Origin: Stenotrophomonas rhizophila
Lineage (GTDB): Bacteria; Pseudomonadota; Gammaproteobacteria; Xanthomonadales; Xanthomonadaceae
Assembly (NCBI RefSeq): GCF_020857975.1
Contig: NZ_JACWUO010000006.1
Location: forward strand, 62,001 to 126,000
Direction of reading: 5' to 3'
Length of the DNA stretch: 64,000 nucleotides
Shown here: piece after piece, positions 23,522-31,766 of the stretch
Position numbering within the stretch: the stretch's first letter is position 1
Layout of the letters: every line of letters begins with the position of its first letter
Notes under the pieces: model-generated
What the model saw: only the letters and a program-made list of their open reading frames with translations
What the model was told of the DNA's origin: nothing
Databases searched by the model: none
Made by a program: the position numbers and the translations under genes

Positions 23522-23793
23522 TCGACCCTCAGAAGCTGCGCCACATTGCCTCGGGCGCGGTAGGTCACCAACATTAGAACAACAAGCAGGCCCAGCTGCC
23601 ACACACTGACCTGTGCGGAAGCGCCCAACAGCGCGACGTGGATAGCGAGGCCGCCGGTGCAGGCGATCAGCAGCCAGGCGCAGCAGGACACGCCGAACCG
23701 GTGGCGGGCATCTGGTCCTGGCCGGTAGGTGATCAGGCGTACGCAGATGGCGAGGCTGGAAATCAGCGTGGCAACGATGAGCAGGCTATGCAT
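23518..23793 (-). CDS. Probable holin with three membrane segments
   Basis: This 91-residue protein has hydrophobic segments at about 2-19 (HSLLIVATLISSLAICVRLI), 35-55 (SCCAWLLIACTGGLAIHVAL) and 62-80 (VSVWQLGLLVVLMLVTYRA), separated by short charged loops. Size, topology and position just before the endolysin fit a phage holin. Overlaps of 8 and 4 bases with its neighbours show tight coupling. With the next gene it may form a holin pair, or one may act as antiholin. Confidence 0.75.
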   Translation of the reverse strand: MHSLLIVATLISSLAICVRLITYRPGPDARHRFGVSCCAWLLIACTGGLAIHVALLGASAQVSVWQLGLLVVLMLVTYRARGNVAQLLRVE

Positions 23794-24142
23794 TAGGTGG
23801 CCCTCCGCGGCGAAGACGGGACAGGTCGAAAGTGCGGCCGCGCTCGATAAGCCCGAGCGTGACGGTGATGGCGCAGGCTGCTGCCGCGAAGGCGGCCACG
23901 CCAGTGGACTGGATAGGCACCCAGCGCAGCACGTCGGGCGCGGCGTAGTAGCCGGCCACCACGCTGATGCCCAGGTAGATCAGCCGTTTCCAGACCGGCA
24001 GGTTCTTTGCCGAAACAACGAACAGCGTGCCGCCGGCAAAGGCGCCGACCAGGGCATCGCCGTCGATGCCGGGCAGCAGCGAGGCAAGGCCCACGCCAGT
24101 GGCGAGCATTGCGGTGCCGGTGAGGGAGGTGGGTTCGGTCAT
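23786..24142 (-). CDS. Probable holin or antiholin
   Basis: This is a 118-residue membrane protein (MTEPTSLTGTAMLATGVGLA). It has four hydrophobic stretches: TAMLATGVGLASLLPG, ALVGAFAGGTLFVVSAKN, LIYLGISVVAGYYAAPDVLR and GVAAFAAAACAITVTLGLIE, then a basic tail. It occupies the place of gene Y (holin) of P2, right after tail gene X. The sequence resembles putative phage holins of Xanthomonadaceae prophages. Confidence 0.75.
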   Translation of the reverse strand: MTEPTSLTGTAMLATGVGLASLLPGIDGDALVGAFAGGTLFVVSAKNLPVWKRLIYLGISVVAGYYAAPDVLRWVPIQSTGVAAFAAAACAITVTLGLIERGRTFDLSRLRRGGPPNA

Positions 24143-24146
24143 CAGG

Positions 24147-24362
24147 TCAGTCCCAGAGCTGGATCAGCGGTCGCTCGGTGGCGATCGATTGGGGGGAGGG
24201 GGGGGCCGGCAGTGTCACCACCGTCCCCATCGGAAGGATTGGCCCGTGGAGTGATAGGCCGGGGTTGAGCGCGAACACCTGCTCCGTCATGCCGGCCGTG
24301 GCGCCGAGGTGGCGCCAGCACAGCAGGTCGACGGTGTCGCCTTGCTGGGCATACACGCGCAT
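24147..24362 (-). CDS. X: Tail protein X
   Basis: This is a 71-residue protein starting MRVYAQQGDTVDLLCWRHLG, a single LysM-like fold, with LNPGLSLHGPILPMGTVVTL in the second half. This is the gpX family signature. It is needed for tail assembly. Its start overlaps the L stop by one base. Confidence 0.93.
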   Translation of the reverse strand: MRVYAQQGDTVDLLCWRHLGATAGMTEQVFALNPGLSLHGPILPMGTVVTLPAPPSPQSIATERPLIQLWD

Positions 24363-24829
24363 CAGATCAGCGCCACGGTGACGCGGCGGCGCCCCAGGAA
24401 GTCGCTGATCGCATAACGCTGGTCCCTGCGCAGGTCATCAATGGTGGGGGTAAGGTCCTCAGCGCGCTGGTTGCCCTGCGCGGTGGCGTCATATGAGCGG
24501 TAGCGCTCGGACAACTCGACGGCGGCTGCGCACTGGACCGCCCGCAGGAACAGCTGCAGGTGACGTGTCGAGCCGTCGACCTCATCGGAGGGCACATCGG
24601 CCAAGGTCGCATATCCCTTTGCCTGCTGCTCGGCACGCCAGTGGGCCAGCTCATCACCGACGGTGAGCATTGCAGCCACCACAGCGACGCGCAGGCGGGC
24701 TGGCGTGGCACTGCCGTCCAGCCGCATGGCCTCGCGCAGCGGGCGCAGTTTGACCGCAGGCCAGAAGCTGCCAGCGACCACGTCGGCCTCGGGAGCAACT
24801 GCAGGTGCGTTGGCGGTGAATCCGCTCAT
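24362..24829 (-). CDS. L: Head completion protein L
   Basis: This is a 155-residue protein with the gpL pattern: PAVKLRPLREAMRLDGSATP, RLRVAVVAAMLTVGDELAHW and RYRSYDATAQGNQRAEDLTP near the end. It forms part of the connector below the portal and stabilises the packaged head. A gap of 99 bases separates it from the terminase small subunit gene; it holds no gene. Confidence 0.93.
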   Translation of the reverse strand: MSGFTANAPAVAPEADVVAGSFWPAVKLRPLREAMRLDGSATPARLRVAVVAAMLTVGDELAHWRAEQQAKGYATLADVPSDEVDGSTRHLQLFLRAVQCAAAVELSERYRSYDATAQGNQRAEDLTPTIDDLRRDQRYAISDFLGRRRVTVALI

Positions 24830-24928
24830 GGTGGCCTCAAGGAAAGAAAGCCGGTGGTCGGGGCGTCACACCATGGGATGGATACCTGGTGATCGGCCCC
24901 GAGCCGGCTGGGTCGCGGGGACGCTCTA

Positions 24929-25645
24929 TCAGCCGTTGCTATCGCCGTTGGCGGTAGCGGTGGCCTGTTTCTTCTGGACACGCAGGGCGCGCTCCAGATC
25001 CTTTTTCCCCCCACAGCTGCCGTGCAACTGCAGCGCGGCGTGCAGATGGTCGACGGCGCGATTCACCGCGTCGGTCGGCACCTGCTCGGGATCGTCCGCC
25101 CCAAGGATGTTGCGGGCCTGCGCCAGATGCAGCTTGGCGCGGACCTCGTCGGGCATGTCCTGGCCGGTGGTGAGCAGCTGCGCCCGTTCCAGGACGGCGC
25201 CATCGAACGTCCCGCCCACCTTCTGCAGGTTCAGGGCGCCCTCGGCAATTTCCTCGGCAACCAGGCATCCGGTGGTGCGCTGGAAGCGGTCGGGCATCTT
25301 CATGCCGTGGGCCAGGACGTACTCGGCCAGCTGCAGGCCCTCGGTGTAGCGGCCGGCGTCCATGTTCCAGATCATCAGGGTGGTGATGACTTCATCGGCC
25401 GCGCCCTTCCCCTCGGCCAGTACGCCTTCGACATAGGGATCGTAGGCGGGCAGCAGGTGGGCCTTCAGCTGGGCCTTGCCTTCGTTGGACTGGATTTGCT
25501 TCAACCGCAGCCGGTCCTGGTGCAGCTGCATCATGGTCAGCTCAAACTGGCCGGAGCCATCCATGGGCTGGTCGGCTTGACGGGCGGACGCCTCCTGCGC
25601 GGCGAGGACGCGGCGCAGGTGACGCTTGGCGGGACTGTCGGCCAT
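24929..25645 (-). CDS. M: Terminase small subunit M
   Basis: This is a 238-residue protein (MADSPAKRHLRRVLAAQEAS) with the P2 gpM features LRLKQIQSNEGKAQLKAHLL followed by PAYDPYVEGVL and DEVITTLMIWNMDAGRYTEG. It binds the cos site and partners with P to cut and package DNA. The C-terminal Lys-rich tail is typical. It starts 3 bases after the capsid gene stop. Confidence 0.94.
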   Translation of the reverse strand: MADSPAKRHLRRVLAAQEASARQADQPMDGSGQFELTMMQLHQDRLRLKQIQSNEGKAQLKAHLLPAYDPYVEGVLAEGKGAADEVITTLMIWNMDAGRYTEGLQLAEYVLAHGMKMPDRFQRTTGCLVAEEIAEGALNLQKVGGTFDGAVLERAQLLTTGQDMPDEVRAKLHLAQARNILGADDPEQVPTDAVNRAVDHLHAALQLHGSCGGKKDLERALRVQKKQATATANGDSNG

Positions 25646-25648
25646 GGC

Positions 25649-26665
25649 TCAACCCTCCGGCAGCTGGATGTTCTCGATCAGGGCGCCCAGACCGTAGTCT
25701 TCGACCGCGTAGGCGTCGTTGGACTGCTCGAAGTTGGCGACCCGGTTCTTCTGCGGCTGCTCCTGAATGAAGCGGCGGCGCCCGCCGATCTGCCAGTACA
25801 GCGACAGGTTGGCCAGGCTGGTGATCAGGATGGCGTTGTCGGGCATGTACGGCACGTCGGCGGGCTGCAGGCCGCCGATGCGCTTGGAGGCCAGCAGCAG
25901 GTCCGTGGCGATCTTCTCGGTGGCCGGCTGGTCCTTGTTGACCATCGGGAAATACTTGTCGTGGATCAGGTCGCGGCCGAGGATCACCACCAGGCCGGGG
26001 TCGTGGCGGTGCCACGGGTCGATCAGGCTGCTGACCGCGTCCATCACCAGGGCGTCGAGGTTGGCGTAGTCCGCGTCGGCACCGCCGACCTTGATCACGC
26101 CATCGGTTTTGCCGCCGCTCATGACCCGCTGGGGGGCATTGGTGCGGTACTGCTGCAGCCAACCGATGTTCACGTCCTGCAGCAGCGGGTTGGCAATGCG
26201 GTCGGTGGTGGCTGCGGCCTCGGTGCCGTGGAAGCCGATCATCATCCGGTCGAGTGCCTGGCGCTGAACGATGCTGTCGCGGATCAGGGTCTGGAAGTTG
26301 GGTTGACGCGCCCAGGCGTCGAGCGTGGCGTACCGCAGGGCGGTGTCGAAGTCGGTCTGCACCGCCCGGTAGCCCTTCTTGTCCAGCGCGGTCACGTCGC
26401 GCGGCTTGCGCTCGGCGTTGCCGGTGGTGTCGGTCCGGCCGGCGATGGTGCCGGAGACGCCGACGCCGACCTTTTCGCCTTCCAGATCCGGCACGCCGAC
26501 GATGTTGATCTGGCGCAGGAACGCGCTGGATTCCTGAATCCGCTGTTCCATGACCTGCTGCACGGCCGGAACGACGGTGAAGGTGTGCGCGGTGGAGCCG
26601 ACATTGTTCAGCTCGCCCTGGCGGCGGGTGTAGGCGTCGAACGCTACGCGGGTATTGGGATGCAT
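25649..26665 (-). CDS. N: Major capsid protein N
   Basis: This is a 338-residue protein starting MHPNTRVAFDAYTRRQGELN, followed by VPAVQQVMEQRIQESSAFLR and INIVGVPDLEGEKVGVGVSG, all signature blocks of the P2 gpN family (P2 N is 357). It ends with FEQSNDAYAVEDYGLGALIE. It assembles the icosahedral shell on the O scaffold. Confidence 0.96.
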   Translation of the reverse strand: MHPNTRVAFDAYTRRQGELNNVGSTAHTFTVVPAVQQVMEQRIQESSAFLRQINIVGVPDLEGEKVGVGVSGTIAGRTDTTGNAERKPRDVTALDKKGYRAVQTDFDTALRYATLDAWARQPNFQTLIRDSIVQRQALDRMMIGFHGTEAAATTDRIANPLLQDVNIGWLQQYRTNAPQRVMSGGKTDGVIKVGGADADYANLDALVMDAVSSLIDPWHRHDPGLVVILGRDLIHDKYFPMVNKDQPATEKIATDLLLASKRIGGLQPADVPYMPDNAILITSLANLSLYWQIGGRRRFIQEQPQKNRVANFEQSNDAYAVEDYGLGALIENIQLPEG

Positions 26666-26704
26666 CGTGTGGTCCTTGGTGGTCGGGGTGTGGGCTGCAG
26701 GCGA

Positions 26705-27565
26705 TCAGCAGTCGGTGAGTTCCGCACCGGCCGGGCCGGTGACGGGCGGGCGCTGGGTGCTGAACTCGGGGGTCTTCTCGACGGTCGATTTGAGGGTGGC
26801 GAACTCTGCACGCAGGCCCTGATTGACGCGCTCGCTCTCGGCCAGGCGCGCGGTGAGCCGCACCAGTTCGTCCTGATGACTGCCCATCTGCTCATCCATA
26901 TCGGTGAGCAGACTGGCGAAGCGCTGCATGCCTTCATCGCCCTCATCGGCCGGGGTCGGTGCCGGGTTGGCCGGCTTGAACAGGCCCTTGATGCGCTCGG
27001 CGAAGGACCGGACCTGCGGCGCGGCCGGAGCGACTTCGTCCAGCTCGATATCGACAAGCTCGGCCGCACTGAACAGGGTGTCCGGGTTGGTCTTGCGTGC
27101 CTTGAGCGGGTTGGCGTCCGGGTTCTGCGCGGCGAAAGCCAGCATTTCGGTGCCCAGACTGGCCGGGGTGTCGGTCACGGCCACGCCCATCAGGTAGGCC
27201 TTGCCGGTGCCGGCGAAGTTCTCCTGCACCTCGACGGAGGTGTAGAGCTTCTGTTTCTGCACGTTGACCATGTTGACCAGGTCATCGGTCGGGTCAATCT
27301 GCACGAACAGTGCGAGCTTCTTCTCGCCGTTGACGGTGACTTCTTCGGCTTTGGCCGCCAGCACGCTGCCGTACGCGCGGAACGGGGACTCCGGCAGCAG
27401 GCTGCGCATGTGTTCCACCCATACGCGCGAGCCATAGGTGTCGGCGCTGTACGTTGCCGCCATCTGCTCGATCCAGCTGCGCTCGATCTTGCGGCCGTCG
27501 GTGGTCGCGCCCTCGACCGCCACGCGGAAGAACTTGGAACGGAACTTTTTGGACTTGTTGGACAT
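26705..27565 (-). CDS. O: Capsid scaffolding protein with protease activity, O
   Basis: This is a 286-residue protein beginning MSNKSKKFRSKFFRVAVEGA, with TTDGRKIERSWIEQMAATYS and WVEHMRSLLPESPFRAYGSV, the N-terminal serine protease domain of gpO. The C-terminal half is a coiled-coil scaffold (LVRLTARLAESERVNQGLRA). It guides N assembly and then processes the proteins. It is the first gene of the minus-strand head operon, divergent from P. Confidence 0.95.
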   Translation of the reverse strand: MSNKSKKFRSKFFRVAVEGATTDGRKIERSWIEQMAATYSADTYGSRVWVEHMRSLLPESPFRAYGSVLAAKAEEVTVNGEKKLALFVQIDPTDDLVNMVNVQKQKLYTSVEVQENFAGTGKAYLMGVAVTDTPASLGTEMLAFAAQNPDANPLKARKTNPDTLFSAAELVDIELDEVAPAAPQVRSFAERIKGLFKPANPAPTPADEGDEGMQRFASLLTDMDEQMGSHQDELVRLTARLAESERVNQGLRAEFATLKSTVEKTPEFSTQRPPVTGPAGAELTDC

Positions 27566-27655
27566 GGTGCCCTCTGCTTGGTGGTCGAAAACATCGGCTG
27601 GCGATGCGATGACCCATGTTCGGCAGAGGGCAATTTCCCAGCAATGAAGTCGCCG

Positions 27656-27674
27656 TGTAGCTGACTCAGCTACG
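27656..27674. promoter_or_regulatory. Candidate Ogr activator dyad between divergent O and P
   Basis: TGTAG-CTGACTCAG-CTACG is a near-perfect palindrome (GTAGCTGA-C-TCAGCTAC) of the same TGTAG-N9-CTACG type as at 21422. It lies about 90 bases upstream of the O start and 70 bases upstream of the P start, so one dyad could serve both late promoters. Confidence 0.55.
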
Positions 27675-27742
27675 CGGTACTTAGCTGTGCGGTGATGCGC
27701 GCGGTAGGCACCCTAATCCATGTGAATACAGTTGTCGACCAG

Positions 27743-29479
27743 ATGCCGATCGATGTGCGCAGGCAAGCCAAGTTCCTGTACTGGATGGGCTGGCGTGTCT
27801 GCGATATCGCCGAAGCGACAGGGGAGAAAGAGAAGACCATTCACAGCTGGAAGGCGCGCGACGAATGGGACCGTGCGGACAACGTGGAGCGCATCGGCGG
27901 GGCGCTAGAAGCCCGCCTGATCATGCTGATCATGAAGCCGGAGAAGACCGGCGGCGACTTCAAAGAGATTGACCTGCTGCACCGCCAGCTTGAGCGCCAG
28001 GCCAGGATTCAACGGTACCAGGGCGGCGGCACAGAGACGGATCTGTCCCCGGCGATTGCCAACCGCAACGCCGGCCCGAAGAAGAAGGCCCGCAAGAACG
28101 ATTTCAGCGAGGACCAGGTCACGCTGCTGGTCGATGCCTTCCTTGAAACGTGTTTCGGCTACCAGCGCGATTGGTACCGGGCGCGGGATCAGCGCACCCG
28201 AGCGGTGCTGAAGTCGCGCCAGATTGGTGCCACCTTTTACTTCGCCCGCGAAGCGCTGATTGACGCGCTGACCACCGGGCGCAACCAGATCTTCCTGAGC
28301 GCCTCCAAGGCGCAGGCTGACCTGTTCCGCCGCTACATGCAGTCCTTCGTTCGTGAGGTACTGGACGTGGACCTTGCCGGCAATCCCATCGTGTTGGCGA
28401 ACGGCGCCGAGCTGTTCTTCCTGGGCACCAACGCACGTACGGCGCAGGGCTATCACGGCAACTTCTACTTCGATGAGTTCTTCTGGACCCACAAGTTCAA
28501 CGAGCTGGAAAAGGTCGCCAGCGGCATGGCGATGCACAAGAAGTGGCGCAAGACCTACTTCAGCACGCCTTCGTCCATGGCCCATGAGGCCTACGACTTC
28601 TGGACCGGCGAGCGCTTCAACAAGGGCAAGCCGGCTGCGCAGCGCCATCACCTGGATGTAACCCACGCCGCCCTGCAGCGCGGTGCGGCTTGCGATGACC
28701 ATATCTGGCGGCACATCGTCACGATCCTTGACGCGCAGGAGGGCGGTTGCGATCTGTTCGATATCGAGGAACTGCGCCGCGAGTACAGCCCGGACGCCTT
28801 CGCCAACCTGCTGATGTGCGAGTTCGTGGACGACAGCGCCAGCGTCTTCCCGCTGGCTCTGATCCAGCCGTGCATGGTCGACAGTTGGGAGGAATGGGGA
28901 GGCGAATACAAGCCATTCGCGCAGCGCCCCTTCGGCGACCGAGCGGTGTGGATCGGCTATGACCCGGCCGAAACTGGCGACAGCGCTGGCCTGGTTGTCC
29001 TCGCGCCGCCGGGTGTCGAGGGCGGCGCGTTCCGCGTCCTGGAGAAGCACCAGTTCCGGGGCATGGACTTCGCCGGCCAGGCCGCGTTTATCCAGAAGAT
29101 CTGCCAGCGCTACTGGGTGACTTACATCGGGATCGATACGACAGGCATGGGCACGGGTGTTGCCCAGTTGGTCCGCGTGTTCTTCCCCAACGTCACGACG
29201 TTCCAGTACTCGCCGGAGGTCAAGTCGCGCCTGGTCCTGAAGGCCTACGACGTGATCAAGAACGAACGCCTGCAGTTCGATGCGGGCTGGACCGACCTGG
29301 CCCAGTCCATCATGGCGATCCAGAAGACCATGACCAAGAGCGGGCGCCACATGACCTACACCGCTGGCCGGTCCAACGAAACCGGCCATGCCGATCTGGC
29401 GTGGGCGCTCTTCCACGCCCTGCACAACGAGCCGCTGGAAGGCACCGCCGCGCGCACCAGCACCATGGAGATTTACTGA
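27743..29479 (+). CDS. P: Terminase large subunit P (ATPase)
   Basis: This protein of about 578 residues starts MPIDVRRQAKFLYWMGWRVC with an N-terminal helix-turn-helix (DIAEATGEKEKTIHSWKARD). A Walker A-like SRQIGAT lies near 158-164 (VLKSRQIGATFYFAREALID) and Walker B in NFYFDEFFW. The C-terminal nuclease half contains GYDPAETGDSAGLVVLAPPG and YIGIDTTGMGTGVAQLV. It powers DNA packaging and cuts cos with M. A start at 27692 is open but would fall within the presumed late promoter, so the ATG at 27743 is preferred. Confidence 0.93.
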   Translation: MPIDVRRQAKFLYWMGWRVCDIAEATGEKEKTIHSWKARDEWDRADNVERIGGALEARLIMLIMKPEKTGGDFKEIDLLHRQLERQARIQRYQGGGTETDLSPAIANRNAGPKKKARKNDFSEDQVTLLVDAFLETCFGYQRDWYRARDQRTRAVLKSRQIGATFYFAREALIDALTTGRNQIFLSASKAQADLFRRYMQSFVREVLDVDLAGNPIVLANGAELFFLGTNARTAQGYHGNFYFDEFFWTHKFNELEKVASGMAMHKKWRKTYFSTPSSMAHEAYDFWTGERFNKGKPAAQRHHLDVTHAALQRGAACDDHIWRHIVTILDAQEGGCDLFDIEELRREYSPDAFANLLMCEFVDDSASVFPLALIQPCMVDSWEEWGGEYKPFAQRPFGDRAVWIGYDPAETGDSAGLVVLAPPGVEGGAFRVLEKHQFRGMDFAGQAAFIQKICQRYWVTYIGIDTTGMGTGVAQLVRVFFPNVTTFQYSPEVKSRLVLKAYDVIKNERLQFDAGWTDLAQSIMAIQKTMTKSGRHMTYTAGRSNETGHADLAWALFHALHNEPLEGTAARTSTMEIY

Positions 29480-30492
29480 TGTCCGACACCGCCGATCAGG
29501 CACCCGTGCCCGCACCCGCAGGGGCGCAGGCGTTCACCTTCGGTGAGCCGACCCCCGTACTGGACTCGCGTGGCATCCTCGACTACGCCGAGTGCTGGCA
29601 GAACGGGCGGTACTACGAGCCGCCCGTATCGCTGTCCGGCCTGGCCCGCACGACGCGGTCGAACCCGACCCTGCAGAGCGGCTTGCTGTTCAAGCGGAAC
29701 ATGCTGTCGCTGACGTTCAAGCCGCATCCACTGCTGTCGCGCGAGCGCTTCAACCAGCTGGCGCTGGACTGGATCACGTTCGGCACCGCCTACGTCGAAC
29801 GGCGGAACTCGGTGACCGGGGCGCCGCTGGAAATGCTGGTGCCGTTGGCGCAGTACGTCCGCCGAGGGGTGGTGCCGGGAGAGTTCTTCCAGGTCCGCGG
29901 CCACCGCGAGGAACACGCGTTCAAGCCGGGAAGCATCTTCCAGCTGCGTGACGCCGATGTGGACCAGGAGATCTACGGCATGCCCGAATGGCTGTCGGCG
30001 GTCCAGTCGGCCCTGCTTAACGAGTCGGCGACCCTGTTTCGCCGCCGCTACTACAACAACGGCTCCCACGCCGGCTTCATCCTGTACCTGTCAGACGCGA
30101 ACGTGAACGATGGCGACGTGGACGCGATGCGCCAGGCGCTGAAGGACTCCAAGGGTGTAGGCAACTTCCGCAACCTGTTCCTGCATTCCCCTGGCGGCCA
30201 GAAGGACGGCATCAAGCTGATCCCGATCAGCGAGGTGGCGGCCAAGGACGAATTCAGCGGCATCAAGAACGTAACCCGCGATGACATGCTGACCGCGCTA
30301 CGCGTGCAGCCGCAGCTGCTCGGCATCGTCGCGCAGAATTCCGGCGGCTTTGGTGACATCGGCAAGGCTGCCCAGGTCTGGGCGGCCATGGAGCTGGCGC
30401 CGCTGCAGGCACGCATGACGGCGATCAACGAGTGGCTGGGAATGGACGTGATCCGTTTCAACCCGTTCACCGTGGGGACGGCCGGCACATGA
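29479..30492 (+). CDS. Q: Portal protein Q
   Basis: This is a 337-residue protein (MSDTADQAPVPAPAGAQAFT) carrying ARTTRSNPTLQSGLLFKRNM, YGMPEWLSAVQSALLNESAT and LHSPGGQKDGIKLIPISEVA, which are conserved across P2-type portals (P2 Q is 344). It forms the dodecameric vertex through which DNA enters and the tail attaches. Its ATG shares a base with the P stop (TGATG). Confidence 0.96.
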   Translation: MSDTADQAPVPAPAGAQAFTFGEPTPVLDSRGILDYAECWQNGRYYEPPVSLSGLARTTRSNPTLQSGLLFKRNMLSLTFKPHPLLSRERFNQLALDWITFGTAYVERRNSVTGAPLEMLVPLAQYVRRGVVPGEFFQVRGHREEHAFKPGSIFQLRDADVDQEIYGMPEWLSAVQSALLNESATLFRRRYYNNGSHAGFILYLSDANVNDGDVDAMRQALKDSKGVGNFRNLFLHSPGGQKDGIKLIPISEVAAKDEFSGIKNVTRDDMLTALRVQPQLLGIVAQNSGGFGDIGKAAQVWAAMELAPLQARMTAINEWLGMDVIRFNPFTVGTAGT

Positions 30493-30734
30493 AGAACCTG
30501 CGTTGCGGCGACTGCGCCAAGCTGCTGGGCAAGGCCGGCGGCACCTATGAGATCCAGATCAAATGCCCCCGCTGCGGGGTTCTGAACCACATGAAGGCCG
30601 AGAGCCTCTCCACGGATCGCCGCGAGCGACATCCCGAAGAAGGCTCCACTGATGAAGAACGAACTGATCCACGGCGATGCGCTGACCGTGCTGCCGACCC
30701 TGCCGGCCGCGAGCTTCGACGCCCTGATCACTGA
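30489..30734 (+). CDS. com: Com-like zinc-finger translational regulator
   Basis: This is an 81-residue protein starting MKNLRCGDCAKLLGKAGGTY, with CGDC and, after EIQIK, CPRCGVLNHMKAES: two CxxC pairs as in Mu Com. Com binds the mom mRNA and opens its ribosome-binding site. Here the last 83 bases of com overlap the start of the methyltransferase gene in another frame, the same geometry as Mu com/mom, so it probably controls translation of that enzyme. The residues past about 45 are charged and low in complexity because the frame also encodes the methyltransferase start. The start overlaps the Q stop by 4 bases. Confidence 0.82.
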   Translation: MKNLRCGDCAKLLGKAGGTYEIQIKCPRCGVLNHMKAESLSTDRRERHPEEGSTDEERTDPRRCADRAADPAGRELRRPDH

Positions 30735-31365
30735 TCCGCCGTATGCCAGCGGGGGCGTGCATGCATCCTCGCGCCAGCAGTCGCCCCAGGCGAAGTACAT
30801 GCAGAGCGGCACCGCCCAGCTGCATGCCGACTTCGTGGGCGACGAACGCGACCAGCGGTCGCATCTGGCATGGATGCGGTTGTGGCTAGTGGAATGTAGC
30901 CGCGTGCTAAAGGACGGCGCCCCGGTGCTGCTGTTCACCGATTGGCGGCAGCTGCCGCTGACCACCGACGCGCTGCAATGCGCCGGCTTCACCTGGCGCG
31001 GTGTGGCGGTGTGGGACAAGACCGAAGGCGTGCGCCCGCAGCTGGGCCGGTTCCGGAACCAGGCCGAGTACGTAGTGTGGGGCAGCAAGGGCAACATGCC
31101 GCTCGGCCGCCGCGCCCCAGTGTTGCCCGGCGTGATCCGCGAGAGCGTCCGCAAGGCCGACAAGCACCACATGACCGGCAAGCCCACGGACCTCATGCGA
31201 CAGCTGGTGCGGATCTGCGAGGAAGGGGGCCGCATTCTCGATCCGTTCGCGGGATCGGGCACAACCCTGGTCGCTGCGGAGCTTGAGGGCTACAACTGGA
31301 CCGGCATCGAGATGACCGGCCATTACCACGACGTTGCCCGCTCGCGGTTGACTTGCACACCCTGA
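30652..31365 (+). CDS. DNA methyltransferase, N4-cytosine/N6-adenine beta class
   Basis: This is a 237-residue enzyme with catalytic DPPY (28-31, in LITDPPYASG) before the S-adenosylmethionine motif DPFAGSGTT (197-205), the beta-class order. GKPTDLMRQLVRICEEGG precedes the latter. It should modify adenine N6 or cytosine N4 of a short site that cannot be read from sequence. No restriction gene is nearby, so it is a solitary phage methyltransferase that may protect phage DNA from host restriction. It lies downstream of Q and overlaps com. The start AAGGC-N8-ATG is weak, which suits dependence on Com. Confidence 0.9.
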   Translation: MKNELIHGDALTVLPTLPAASFDALITDPPYASGGVHASSRQQSPQAKYMQSGTAQLHADFVGDERDQRSHLAWMRLWLVECSRVLKDGAPVLLFTDWRQLPLTTDALQCAGFTWRGVAVWDKTEGVRPQLGRFRNQAEYVVWGSKGNMPLGRRAPVLPGVIRESVRKADKHHMTGKPTDLMRQLVRICEEGGRILDPFAGSGTTLVAAELEGYNWTGIEMTGHYHDVARSRLTCTP

Positions 31366-31388
31366 CCGTACCCTGACCCCGGACCTGC

Positions 31389-31414
31389 AATGGCCGCCCG
31401 ACCGGGCGGCCATT
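31389..31414. terminator. Hairpin terminator between convergent genes
   Basis: AATGGCCGCCCG-AC-CGGGCGGCCATT is a perfect 12-bp stem followed on plus by CTCGTTT. It lies between the methyltransferase stop and the end of the convergent gene at 31421, so it can terminate both. Confidence 0.75.
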
Positions 31415-31420
31415 CTCGTT

Positions 31421-31699
31421 TCAGTCCCTGCTGGTCAGGGGCTTGAAGAAACACTCGCCAGTGGCGTGACCCTGGCCGCGGCACTCGATGAAAGCAACGC
31501 CTGAGCCCTGCCAGAGCGATCCCGCTACGGCCCCTGCGATTGCGAACATGATGCACCAGGCGAAGAACGGGCGCGGCTGATCCTGCTTTCCATCCATGAA
31601 TGCGATAAATCGGCGCAGTTTGAACGCCAGGTACGCGGCTACCGGCCCCAGGGCGGCGCCGATGATGGTCCAGATGCCAAACGAAAAGCCCTGCAGCAT
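31421..31699 (-). CDS. Small membrane protein, prophage cargo
   Basis: This is a 92-residue protein (MLQGFSFGIWTIIGAALGPV) with two membrane segments, about 8-26 (GIWTIIGAALGPVAAYLAF) and 46-65 (FAWCIMFAIAGAVAGSLWQG), and a short Cys-containing tail. I recognise no family. Its position just past the late operon and its opposite orientation mark it as cargo. Small prophage membrane proteins often act in superinfection exclusion; nothing in the sequence proves this. Confidence 0.6.
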   Translation of the reverse strand: MLQGFSFGIWTIIGAALGPVAAYLAFKLRRFIAFMDGKQDQPRPFFAWCIMFAIAGAVAGSLWQGSGVAFIECRGQGHATGECFFKPLTSRD

Positions 31700-31766
31700 G
31701 AAACGTCTCCCAGCGTATCTACGAAATGCCCCTGTTCGGTAGATAGCGGCTGCGGCAGGATTGACT

